DNA of 64,000 nucleotides from the NCBI GenBank assembly GCA_021272165.1, contig JAJSLK010000061.1:62001-126000 (forward strand), read 5' to 3'. The translations under genes were made by a program, and so were the position numbers. Numbering within the stretch: position 1 is the stretch's first letter; each line of letters opens with the position of its first letter. Origin of the DNA: Methylacidiphilales bacterium (GTDB lineage: Bacteria; Verrucomicrobiota; Verrucomicrobiia; Methylacidiphilales; UBA1321). Under the pieces are notes generated by a model. It did no database searches. It saw nothing but the letters and a program-made list of their open reading frames with translations, and was not told the DNA's origin. Positions 36,597 through 44,204 of the stretch are shown here, one piece after another.

Positions 36597-37711
36597 GCGG
36601 CGGGGTCACGCCGGTCGCTGCGATGGGCGATGCGCTCGAGCTCCGACTGGAGCCGGTGTTTGACGTAGGATTCGAGATCGAGCGGATGTTCCCGGACATT
36701 GGGGGAGAGATCGCGGTTGGTGTTGGCGCGATCGAAATGAATATCGGCCTCGAGATACTGGCGAAGTTCGGTCACGGCCTTGTCGAAAATCTTGGAGGCG
36801 GTGGGGAGATCGGAGCGCTGAAGATTGGGCTCGAAGCTGACCTTGAGATTGGGGACGAGGCGCTCAAGGATGGTGGCGATGTCCCGGATATGGGTGTCGC
36901 GGGGAGCGGTGAGGTGATAGGTGTTGCCGAAGCCGGAGGGAAGGCGGGCGAGATCGGCGAGGGCGGCGATGACCCAGTCGCTATGGATCATGTTGAGGTT
37001 GGCGCAGGGCTTAAGGCGGAAGACGAAGGGTTCGCCGCGTTTGACGGCGAGGGCGACCGCGTAGGCGGCGGCGTCCATCATCTTGATGCCGCCGGTGCCA
37101 GCCTGGTCGTCGACGACGACGCTGGGCCGGAAGATGACGCCGGGCATGCCCGCGGCGAAGGCGCGCAGAACATGGGTTTCCGCGGCGAGCTTGGAGGCCT
37201 CGTAAGGATTGCGGAAGTTCTGGTCGAGGGCACTTTCGGTTTCGAGCACGGTGCCGGAGCGGTCGCCGGCGACATAGGCGGTGCTGACGTGGTAGAAGGG
37301 GCCGGCACCGCGATATTTGAGCCGGGCGTTGACGAGGCGGCGGGTTCCCTCGACGTTGACTTCGTTGATTTCGCGCGTGATGGTTTCATCCTGCGCGGTG
37401 AGGGCGGTGAGGGCGGCGAAGTGCCAGAGGCCGCCGTCGCAGGGAAGAAGCGCGTCGATTTGGTCCGCCTTGAGCTGGCGGACATCGCCTTCAACGAGGG
37501 TGAGGCGGCTTTGGTTGGCGGCGAGCCAGGATTGAAAGGTTTCGGACTGGAACGCGGAGGAAGTTTTGCGGACGAGAATCGTGGCCTTGAGCTGCGGATG
37601 GGCCCGGAACATGTGCTGCAAAAAGGCAAATCCGAGCGCCCCGGTGGCCCCGGTCAGGGCGAAGCTTTTCGGCAGATAAGTGTCCATGGTCGGTGAAGAA
37701 TGAACGTTCAT
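36593..37711 (-). CDS. NAD(P)-dependent SDR (extended, thioester-reductase-like)
   Basis: 372 residues. Start at ATG 37711 or 37687. Extended SDR fold: ALTGATGALGFAFLQHM (GxxGxxG), WHFAALTAL, YxxxK with YEASKLAAE, HVSTAYVAG, VIFRPSVVVDDQAG. It resembles male-sterility/thioester-reductase NAD-binding_4 proteins more than sugar epimerases, so a lipid or polyketide substrate is possible. Its C-terminal tail is rich in Arg and Asp. It lies just before the CgeB-like gene in the transcript. Confidence 0.8.
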   Translation of the reverse strand: MNVHSSPTMDTYLPKSFALTGATGALGFAFLQHMFRAHPQLKATILVRKTSSAFQSETFQSWLAANQSRLTLVEGDVRQLKADQIDALLPCDGGLWHFAALTALTAQDETITREINEVNVEGTRRLVNARLKYRGAGPFYHVSTAYVAGDRSGTVLETESALDQNFRNPYEASKLAAETHVLRAFAAGMPGVIFRPSVVVDDQAGTGGIKMMDAAAYAVALAVKRGEPFVFRLKPCANLNMIHSDWVIAALADLARLPSGFGNTYHLTAPRDTHIRDIATILERLVPNLKVSFEPNLQRSDLPTASKIFDKAVTELRQYLEADIHFDRANTNRDLSPNVREHPLDLESYVKHRLQSELERIAHRSDRRDPAA

Positions 37712-37958
37712 GCTAATGAAGTGGCCCGTGCGGGCAATGGCAAAAATGGAACAAGGGCCCCTTTTGCCGTTTTAGCCGGGCTTATGGATCGATGGTTCAG
37801 ATGGCAGCGGGAAAATAGTCAATCGGTCACGGGATGACCAGCATCGCGGCGTTCCTTGGCAGCCAACGGAGTAGAAAACAGCTCGTTTTCAAATGGAGTC
37901 TGGGAATAAGGAAAATTACGTATACAATCCAATTCCAAAAATCGGAACCCGCAATTCC

Positions 37959-38261
37959 ATGAAGAACAGAAAGAAGCCTTTGCGTGAACGGGGATTCTAC
38001 ATCGTCCTTTGGAGCATCCTTGTTCTGCCAGTCAGCGGGTATATGCTCTTTCTGATTATTCTCTTCGGCAGTTACTTTTTTTATCAGACAGATTCAATGC
38101 AAGGCATGCCCCAAGATCATGGATTAATGGTCTGGGGAATCATCAGCGGCGTCTTTATGGTGCCTTTTTTTATGGGGCTTCTCCGTTTCCATCCCATCAT
38201 TAGATCCCGTGACTTGGAGAGGGAGAGGCACCGGGACAGATACATATCCAAAGACTGGTAA
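37959..38261 (+). CDS. Small membrane protein of unknown function
   Basis: 100 residues from ATG 37959 (MKNRKKPLRERGFYIVLWSIL). Two membrane segments: about residues 13-37 (FYIVLWSILVLPVSGYMLFLIILFGSYFF split near Gly) and 59-78 (WGIISGVFMVPFFMGLL), followed by a charged tail (RSRDLERERHRDR). The surrounding sequence is more AT-rich than its neighbours, suggesting foreign origin. An ORF start at 37893 is possible but begins with no clear RBS. Confidence 0.6.
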   Translation: MKNRKKPLRERGFYIVLWSILVLPVSGYMLFLIILFGSYFFYQTDSMQGMPQDHGLMVWGIISGVFMVPFFMGLLRFHPIIRSRDLERERHRDRYISKDW

Positions 38262-38358
38262 CCTGAATCGCCGCCCCATAGACGCAGGCGGAAATATTTT
38301 GGACGATTGTATCCCGGATCTTTGGCGAAGGGCCGAAGACTGTGCAGCGAGCGTGGTC

Positions 38359-38517
38359 CTACTCGATGTATCGGGTCAATGGCCCAGTCGCAGGGCGACG
38401 GATCATATCCTCCACATGAATGAATAAACGCCCGCTCTCGGTGGTCTCCCGAACGACCTTACGCACGGGCCGGATTTGGCTCGTCTTGGTACTCGGCGGT
38501 TGAGGCTTGGATGTCAT
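38359..38517 (-). CDS. Possible small protein, 52 residues
   Basis: The minus-strand frame reads MTSKPQPPSTKTSQIRPVRK and ends in RRPATGPLTRYIE, coherent, charged and without repeats. No family, and no strong ribosome-binding site. It lies in the region between the small membrane protein and rsmD that otherwise holds no gene. It may be a decayed fragment. Confidence 0.35.
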   Translation of the reverse strand: MTSKPQPPSTKTSQIRPVRKVVRETTESGRLFIHVEDMIRRPATGPLTRYIE

Positions 38518-38594
38518 GGTCGCAATGATTTAGCAAAGCTTATGCCAAGACTATTCGGGAAATTAAGCACGGGTTTATTTTTTTGCAAATGGCT

Positions 38595-38618
38595 CTTTCT
38601 TAACTAATTGTAAGAAAG
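38595..38618. terminator. Hairpin downstream of rsmD
   Basis: An 8-bp stem (CTTTCTTA and TAAGAAAG) around an 8-base loop, just past the rsmD stop on the minus strand. The sequence beyond is AT-rich but has no clean U run. Confidence 0.4.
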
Positions 38619-38627
38619 GAAAATTCT

Positions 38628-39191
38628 CTATTTTTCACGCGAAAATGTTAAAAATGTTAAGCCCGTTTCACCGTAGGTTCGATTGCGAAGGATTTTCCAA
38701 CTTGTGTCATCATTTTGCACAGTACCCCCTGCAAAATGTTCCCAGATGAAGACACCGCCTGAGACGAGAAACGGAGTGAGCTTCCTGAGGAGGTGCTCGT
38801 TGTTAAGCGGGCCGCGGCTTTTGATGTAGGGGGGATCGGCGAAAATGAGATCAAAACGGGGCGCATCGGGCGGCCGGTCGAGATAGGCGGAGACGTCGCT
38901 TTTCACGGCCTCGCCTTGCAAATGGCAATGGGCGAGGTTGGCGCGGATGCATTCAACAGCCTCCGGCTCTTTTTCGATGAAGGTGGCGGAAGCGGCGCCG
39001 CGGCTGAGAGCTTCGATGCCAAACGAGCCGGTGCCAGCGTAGAGATCGAGGACGTGCGCGCCGGGAACAACGTCAGCGAGGCTGGAGAAGATAACCTGGC
39101 GGATACGATCCTGGGTGGGCCGGAGGGCATGGCGCTTGGGTGATTGGAGATGAAGGCCGCCGGCGGTGCCGGAAATGACGCGGAGAGGCAT
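38628..39191 (-). CDS. rsmD: 16S rRNA (guanine(966)-N2)-methyltransferase
   Basis: 187 residues. It methylates G966 of 16S rRNA. It has MPLRVISGTAGGLHLQSPK at the start, VLDLYAGTGSFGIEALSRGA (SAM-binding) and the N-methyltransferase motif DLIFADPPY. It follows the MBL-fold gene on the same strand after 24 bp. Confidence 0.93.
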   Translation of the reverse strand: MPLRVISGTAGGLHLQSPKRHALRPTQDRIRQVIFSSLADVVPGAHVLDLYAGTGSFGIEALSRGAASATFIEKEPEAVECIRANLAHCHLQGEAVKSDVSAYLDRPPDAPRFDLIFADPPYIKSRGPLNNEHLLRKLTPFLVSGGVFIWEHFAGGTVQNDDTSWKILRNRTYGETGLTFLTFSREK

Positions 39192-39215
39192 GACGGCTGA
39201 ATGTAGCGCGACGGT

Positions 39216-39998
39216 TTAATCCCACGCGAGAGTGTCGCAGGGTTTGTCGGGAGCGGTGCTGTGAAGGCGGGCGAAGGCGCGGCCGGTTTCCTGGAGCTTG
39301 CGGGAGACGGTGTCGAGGGCACGGCGGGGGCTGTTGCAGTCGGCGCTGAGATGGCCGAGGTAGAGGTCTTCCATCTGGTCGGTTACGACTTCAGCGGCAA
39401 CGTCGGCGGCCGCATCATTGGAGAGATGGCCGTGGCGGGAGAGGATGCGTTGCTTGACGGCCCAGGGGCGCTTGGTGTCCTCCTGAAGCAGGCGGAGATC
39501 GTGGTTGGCTTCGAGGACGAGGGCGCGGGCCTGGCGGACGCGCTCGATGACAAGGCGGGTGGCGTAGCCGAGATCGGTGAGAAAGCCGATGTTGCCGAGA
39601 GCGTGATGGAACATGAAGCCCACGGGATCGTAGGCGTCATGGGGGACGGAGAAGCTATTGACCTTGAGGTCGGCCAGCTCCACGGTGGCCCCGGATTCAA
39701 AGAGGTGCCAGCGGGAAAAGCTGGGCATTTGGGGATGAAGATATTCGGCGGTGAGGCGGTTGCAGTGGATGGGGATGTTGTGACGGCGGGCGATGACGGG
39801 GAGTCCGCAGACATGGTCGCTATGTTCGTGGGTGACGAAGATAGCCTGGACATCAGCGAGGGAACGGCCGATACCGGCGAGGCGGAGGTCAATCTGCTTG
39901 GCGCTGAACCCGGCGTCGACGAGAAGGCGGACGTGATCGGTCTCGAGATAGGCGCAGTTGCCGCTGCTGCCGCTGCCGAGAATGGTAAAACGCAGCAT
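39216..39998 (-). CDS. MBL-fold metallo-hydrolase (WalJ/YycJ-like)
   Basis: 260 residues. It starts MLRFTILGSGSSGNCAYLETDHVRLLVDAGFS, the WalJ/YycJ-type opening; the metal motif is FVTHEHSDHVCG (HxHxDH), with further His in the second half (EANHDLRLL, GHLSNDAAADVA). It is a phosphodiesterase- or nuclease-like hydrolase with unknown substrate. It precedes rsmD and is divergent from rpoN, sharing a 162-bp gap that holds a candidate sigma-54 promoter. Confidence 0.9.
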   Translation of the reverse strand: MLRFTILGSGSSGNCAYLETDHVRLLVDAGFSAKQIDLRLAGIGRSLADVQAIFVTHEHSDHVCGLPVIARRHNIPIHCNRLTAEYLHPQMPSFSRWHLFESGATVELADLKVNSFSVPHDAYDPVGFMFHHALGNIGFLTDLGYATRLVIERVRQARALVLEANHDLRLLQEDTKRPWAVKQRILSRHGHLSNDAAADVAAEVVTDQMEDLYLGHLSADCNSPRRALDTVSRKLQETGRAFARLHSTAPDKPCDTLAWD

Positions 39999-40119
39999 GG
40001 TTATCTATCCGATTTTCGACGGGGAAAGGCAAGCGGGGAAACGCACCATAGAACTATCTTCGATGATACAGAAGGGCCTCAAAGGTTCTTGTTGCTACAT
40101 AGTTAAAACCCAAGATAAA

Positions 40120-40135
40120 TGGCACGAAGAATGCT
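40120..40135 (+). promoter_or_regulatory. Candidate sigma-54 promoter upstream of rpoN
   Basis: The sequence TGGCACGAAGAATGCT has the -24 element TGGCAC and a -12 element ATGCT in place of the consensus TTGCW. The GG and GC dinucleotides are at the exact sigma-54 spacing, with 25 bases from the -12 end to the rpoN start. This gives nine of ten core matches and suggests autoregulation. It was recognised by eye and not tested. Confidence 0.5.
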
Positions 40136-40160
40136 TGCATAGAAAAGGTTCCCCGGTAGA

Positions 40161-41567
40161 TTGAGTCTTGTGGCCAGTATAGGACTCCACCAAAACTTCT
40201 CGCTCGGGCAGACCCTTTCGCCTCAGATGCAGCAGTCGCTGCAATTTTTGCAGGCGGCGGCGATGGAACTGCAATCACTGGTACAGCAGGAGATCGAGAT
40301 CAATCCGGTTTTGGAAGAAGCGGCGGAGGAGAGCAAGCCGGAGGCTGACACGGAAGACTGGGACAAGCAGTTGGAAGAACTGCGCCAAAAAGACGAGGAG
40401 TGGAAAGAGTATTTCTCCCAAAGCAATACCACGGCGACGAGCTATAACCCGGAGGCGGCGGAGCGCCGGCAATTTCTTTTTGATTCGCAAGTGGAGGCGC
40501 CGCACCTCTCGGATCATCTGGAGCGGCAACTGACGCTTTCGACGAGCAATCCGGAGATGATCCGAGTGGGTGAAGAGATCATTGGCAATCTGGATGAGGC
40601 GGGATTTTTGAAGATTCCGCTGATGGAAGTGGCGCAGTCTGCGCAGGTGGAATATGCGGTGGCGCAGAAGACGCTGGAGCGGATCCAGACGTTCGACCCG
40701 GTGGGGGTTGCGGCGCGGGATTTGCGGGAATGCCTGCTAATCCAGATCAACCGGCTCGGCAAGAGCGGGGAACTGGAGGCGGTGATCGTCGGGCAATACC
40801 TGGCCGAACTGGGGCGCAAGAAATACCAGGAGATCGCGCGCGCGCTGAAGGTGCCGCTGGAACGGGTGCAGGCGGCGGCGCAATTCATCGCGACGCTGCA
40901 GCCGCGACCGGGATCGAGCTTCAGTTCCGACGACAAGCAGAACGTGGTGCAGGCGGAGCTGGCGGTGCACAAGGTGGGCGACGATTGGGTCGTGGTGATG
41001 AACGATGATCCGGTGCCCCGGCTGCGGATCAGCGACACCTACAAGGACCTATTGGTGAACAACGGCCACGACGCCGGGCTGCGGGAATATTTGAAGGAGA
41101 AAATCCGGGCGGGGAAATTCCTGATCAAGTGCCTGCATCAGCGCCAGCAAACGATTTTCAACATCGCGACGGAAATTGTGAAACGGCAGCGGGCCTTTTT
41201 TGACCAGGGCGTGGCGCACCTGAAGCCGCTGACGATGAACCAGGTGGCCGAGGTGGTGGGCGTGCACGAGACGACGGTGAGCCGGGCGATCGCGAACAAG
41301 TATGTGCAGACCCCCTACGGGCTCTTTGACCTGAAATATTTTTTCACGCCCGGTTACCAGACGGCCACCGGCGAGGTGATGTCGAACACGAGCGTGAAGG
41401 ACGCGATCCAGGAACTGATCGCGCGCGAAAGCGGCTCGCATCCGCTGTCGGACCAGGAGATCGTGAAGATCCTGGGCGAGCGGGGAATTCCACTGGCCCG
41501 CCGGACGGTGGCGAAGTATCGCTCGGAGCTGGGACTGCTGCCGTCGAACCTGCGCCGCAGCATCTAG
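40161..41567 (+). CDS. rpoN: RNA polymerase sigma-54 factor
   Basis: 468 residues from a TTG (a GTG at 40170 is an alternative). It directs RNA polymerase to -24/-12 promoters that need enhancer-binding ATPases. Region I is Gln-rich (LGQTLSPQMQQSLQFLQAAAMELQSLVQQEIEINPVLEE), an acidic spacer follows, then the core-binding and HTH regions, and the RpoN box ARRTVAKYRSELGLLPS at the C terminus. Length is normal. The start codon is weakly supported, as no good RBS is seen. Confidence 0.95.
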   Translation: MSLVASIGLHQNFSLGQTLSPQMQQSLQFLQAAAMELQSLVQQEIEINPVLEEAAEESKPEADTEDWDKQLEELRQKDEEWKEYFSQSNTTATSYNPEAAERRQFLFDSQVEAPHLSDHLERQLTLSTSNPEMIRVGEEIIGNLDEAGFLKIPLMEVAQSAQVEYAVAQKTLERIQTFDPVGVAARDLRECLLIQINRLGKSGELEAVIVGQYLAELGRKKYQEIARALKVPLERVQAAAQFIATLQPRPGSSFSSDDKQNVVQAELAVHKVGDDWVVVMNDDPVPRLRISDTYKDLLVNNGHDAGLREYLKEKIRAGKFLIKCLHQRQQTIFNIATEIVKRQRAFFDQGVAHLKPLTMNQVAEVVGVHETTVSRAIANKYVQTPYGLFDLKYFFTPGYQTATGEVMSNTSVKDAIQELIARESGSHPLSDQEIVKILGERGIPLARRTVAKYRSELGLLPSNLRRSI

Positions 41568-41648
41568 ACCTTTTGGGCTGAATTCGCCGAAGACTGGTTA
41601 GGCTTGGCCGGAAACGTCCCGATGGTGCCGACAGGCTGGAAAACTTCT

Positions 41649-41668
41649 GGTGCTTGCTCAAGAGCACC
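41649..41668. terminator. Weak hairpin after rpoN
   Basis: Arms GGTGCTT and (A)AGCACC around a short loop in the 200-bp gap between rpoN and the terminase. No U run follows, so function is doubtful. Confidence 0.3.
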
Positions 41669-41747
41669 TATATTAATTGCGAGCCGTTTCATTTATTCCA
41701 ATGCCTCGCTGAACAAACTTTCGATTCACCTGTCGAGGAATCGGAAG

Positions 41748-41778
41748 CTGATCCCTCGACAAGCCCAGGATGACAGAA
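41748..41778 (+). repeat. Repeat C copy 1 (overlaps terminase start)
   Basis: The copy carries TCGACAAGCCCAGGATGACA. It matches copies at 41873, 46490 and 50316 and is the same kind of imperfect palindrome (TCCTTCGAC with GCTCAGGA). The terminase ATG at 41770 falls inside it. Confidence 0.7.
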
Positions 41779-44127
41779 CTTTTATTTTATACGAAATGGA
41801 GTTTGGGAGCGAGACAGGCATTGAGGGAAGTGTTCCGCCGACGAGGACATCGGCGGCTACCCAAAAGGCAGGCTGAACTGATCCTTCGACAAGCTCAGGA
41901 TGACGGAACAAAAAAGGCGATCCGCCGCGTCTCCCGGCGCCTTGCCCGAGCTCGTCGCAACGCAGAACCTCCGCAGATCGATTCATTCGCGGAATTTTTG
42001 ACCCGGCATGCGCGGGTGAAGAGCGGATCGGGTTACGCGCCCTATCATTTTGCGGGACGCGAGGCATTGCGGCCCATTGTGGAACAGATCGACCGGATAC
42101 TGGCCTCGGGCGAACCGGACGCATCGCTGGCGCTTTGCGGCGGGGCGCAGTTCGGCAAAACGGTGCTGATGCTGAATCTGCTGGCTTACCTGGTGGCCGT
42201 TCGGTTTCGCAATGTGGGCTACTACCTGCCCGACGACGATCTCGTCTCCGGCCTGGTCGACGGCAAGCTGCGGCCCGATGTGCTGGACCAGGTGCAGTGG
42301 CTGGCGCGGCTGATCGCGGTGGGCAAGACACTGTCGCCGACGGGCCGGGCGGTGAACCGGAAGGGAGCGTTCCTTTGCACGGACGGCGTGCGGACGGCGC
42401 TGGCCTTCATGCGCGGGCTGGGAAAAATCCCGACGTCGTTTTCGATGGACGTGGTGATCCAGTACGAGAAGGACGACCTGCCGGAGGAGCACGCGCGGTT
42501 TTTGTCGGGCCGGATGACAGCCTCGAACCTGCGGCTGACGCTGATCATCGGGACGCAGCGTTATCACGGCGCGGGGCAGAACCTGGCCTTCACGGAAGGG
42601 ACGCAGCATATCGGACTGGTGACCTGCACGGGTTGCGGACGGAAGCTCAATCCCGAAACGGAATGGCCGGGCATTTGCCGGCTGGTAATGCCGGACGCGC
42701 CAATGAGCGAGTGGCCGCGGCTGACGGTGGAGGGAAGTTTTGAACGCGGAACGAAGAATTCAGCTCCTGGAGCGGAACCGGAATCGGCGCAATTCCGCAT
42801 TCCCTTCGCGCCGGGGCAGAAGTTTATGCTGGCGTGTCCGGACTGCGGCGGAGCGCTGGACCGTTCTCATCCCGAGTGGCACGCCCAGGCGCCGGAACGG
42901 GAGGCACAGCGCCGCTGGAGTTACCGGATTTCGCAGCTGCTCATGCCGGCGATTGACCTGGAGCAGATTGTGGCGGCATGGCAACTGGCGATCCGCGATC
43001 CAGCGCAGATGACGGTGTTTTGCACGGACCGGCTGGCCTTGCCGAAGTCTCTGACCCAGACGCTGACGCCGCATGATCTGCAGGCGGCGCAAGGGGATTA
43101 TTCCCTGGCCATGGGCAGAATCACGGAATTACCAAATTTCTCGGAATTAACGGAAAGGCGGAAGAAAAATGATCCTAATGGAGCCTTCCTTAAAAATTCT
43201 GTTCATTTGGTAAATTCCGTTAATTCCGTCAGGCTTCCTTTTGTTTCCTACGGAGGATTGGATCTCGGCGACCAGTGCTGGTTTGTGGCGCGGGCGGTGG
43301 AGGCGAAGGCGCCGCATGAGGTGCGTTTGTTGTGGATCGAGGCGATTGCGGCGGAGCGGGTGCGGTCGCGGGTGCCGGAGCTGTTCCGTGAGTTGGATCT
43401 GCGGGCGCTGTGCGTCGATGCCGGCCCACTGCGGGATCTGGCGCGCGATTTGGCTTTTCTGCTGAACGGCCTGGATGAGGTATGCGAACCGACGTCGACT
43501 GATCCGGCGCGGAATATTTATTTTAATCGCAGGTCGCCGGGAGTTCCGCCGATGGGGACATCGGCGGCTACCCATGAGACAAGGCTCGCGGAGACGACAT
43601 TGCACTGGCAGGCGGCAGCAGAGAAATGGCGGAACGTGCGGTGCGCGCCCGTGGAGTTTACGCAGCGGGAGGGGCAGGGCCTGCGGCACAAGGTGGCGCG
43701 GACGCAGGAGGGACGGATTTATCCGCTGCTGGCGGCGCATCGCGACGAAACCATTGGCCGTGTCATTTCGGAATTGCTTGCTCCCGATGCGACGCATCCC
43801 CGCCTGACGGAGAACGCGGACGGAACGGCGTGGATGATTTCGGGGCCGCGGTTCCGGTTGCCGAGGCCGACGGAGCAATCGCGGGCGGTGCTGGAGCTCT
43901 ACGAACGGCATTTGCTGGCGGGTTCGCGACAGGAGCGGAGCGGCGACGGCAAGACGCTGCGCTACCTCGACCATTGCGAAAATCATTTTCTTCTTGCGAC
44001 GGCCTATGCGGCGCTGGCCGAGCTGGTGACGCCGTCGGTCGCGGGAACAATTTCGACGACGACTGCTTTTCGAGCGTTGCCCGCGCCGCGTTCTCATGTG
44101 CGGCGGGAACGGAGCATGGCGGGATGA
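41770..44127 (+). CDS. Phage terminase large subunit (GpA-like)
   Basis: 785 residues. It packages DNA into the procapsid. The ATPase domain has Walker A GGAQFGKTVLML (about residue 125). The Walker B region reads DVVIQYEKDDLPE; the Asp before Glu that GpA-type terminases normally have is Tyr here. A Cys-rich zinc segment follows (TCTGCGRKLN, CPDCGG). The nuclease-like domain begins at GGLDLGDQCWF and has VDAGPLRDL. Three repeat insertions alter it: the first ~55 residues derive from repeats C and A, a palindromic D pair lies at about 451-488, and an A copy is near 593-600. The N terminus is therefore doubtful. No small terminase subunit is recognisable upstream. Confidence 0.85.
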   Translation: MTELLFYTKWSLGARQALREVFRRRGHRRLPKRQAELILRQAQDDGTKKAIRRVSRRLARARRNAEPPQIDSFAEFLTRHARVKSGSGYAPYHFAGREALRPIVEQIDRILASGEPDASLALCGGAQFGKTVLMLNLLAYLVAVRFRNVGYYLPDDDLVSGLVDGKLRPDVLDQVQWLARLIAVGKTLSPTGRAVNRKGAFLCTDGVRTALAFMRGLGKIPTSFSMDVVIQYEKDDLPEEHARFLSGRMTASNLRLTLIIGTQRYHGAGQNLAFTEGTQHIGLVTCTGCGRKLNPETEWPGICRLVMPDAPMSEWPRLTVEGSFERGTKNSAPGAEPESAQFRIPFAPGQKFMLACPDCGGALDRSHPEWHAQAPEREAQRRWSYRISQLLMPAIDLEQIVAAWQLAIRDPAQMTVFCTDRLALPKSLTQTLTPHDLQAAQGDYSLAMGRITELPNFSELTERRKKNDPNGAFLKNSVHLVNSVNSVRLPFVSYGGLDLGDQCWFVARAVEAKAPHEVRLLWIEAIAAERVRSRVPELFRELDLRALCVDAGPLRDLARDLAFLLNGLDEVCEPTSTDPARNIYFNRRSPGVPPMGTSAATHETRLAETTLHWQAAAEKWRNVRCAPVEFTQREGQGLRHKVARTQEGRIYPLLAAHRDETIGRVISELLAPDATHPRLTENADGTAWMISGPRFRLPRPTEQSRAVLELYERHLLAGSRQERSGDGKTLRYLDHCENHFLLATAYAALAELVTPSVAGTISTTTAFRALPAPRSHVRRERSMAG
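41835..41856 (+). repeat. Repeat A copy 1 inside the terminase
   Basis: Arms CCGCCGACG and CATCGGCGG around AGGA, with one mismatch. It is read in frame as RRRGHRR. It lies within the terminase N-terminal extension. Confidence 0.7.
41873..41908 (+). repeat. Repeat C copy 2 inside the terminase
   Basis: Contains CCTTCGACAAGCTCAGGATG, a widespread type of interspersed bacterial repeat. It is translated as LILRQAQDDGT in the terminase frame. Confidence 0.7.
43122..43232. repeat. Repeat D, inverted pair inside the terminase
   Basis: Left arm 43122-43157 (CACGGAATTACCAAATTT... then CGGAATTAACGGAA) and right arm 43194-43232 in opposite orientation (TTTGGTAAATTCCGTTAATT) form a large imperfect hairpin around about 36 bases. 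The whole unit is in frame with the terminase and adds roughly 37 residues between the ATPase and nuclease parts. Confidence 0.75.
43546..43567 (+). repeat. Repeat A copy 2 inside the terminase
   Basis: A perfect 9-bp hairpin: arms CCGCCGATG and CATCGGCGG around GGGA, a GNRA-type loop. It continues as CTACCC. It is in frame as VPPMGTSAATH of the terminase. Confidence 0.8.
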
Positions 44128-44138
44128 AAACAGGATTG

Positions 44139-44171
44139 GCCGCAAAGGAACACAAAGAGAACAAAGATGAA
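44139..44171 (+). repeat. Repeat E copy 1
   Basis: CCGCAAAGGAACACAAAGAG then AACAAAGATG between the terminase and portal genes. It resembles copies at 59622 and 63260. Confidence 0.6.
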
Positions 44172-44204
44172 GTTCGATTCCCTTTGCCTTGATCACTTTT
44201 AAAA

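Noticed and set aside
41568-41769. An attachment site or tRNA at the edge of the phage-like block
   Set aside because: No tRNA and no matching direct repeat was found at the two edges; only repeat C and a weak hairpin are present.
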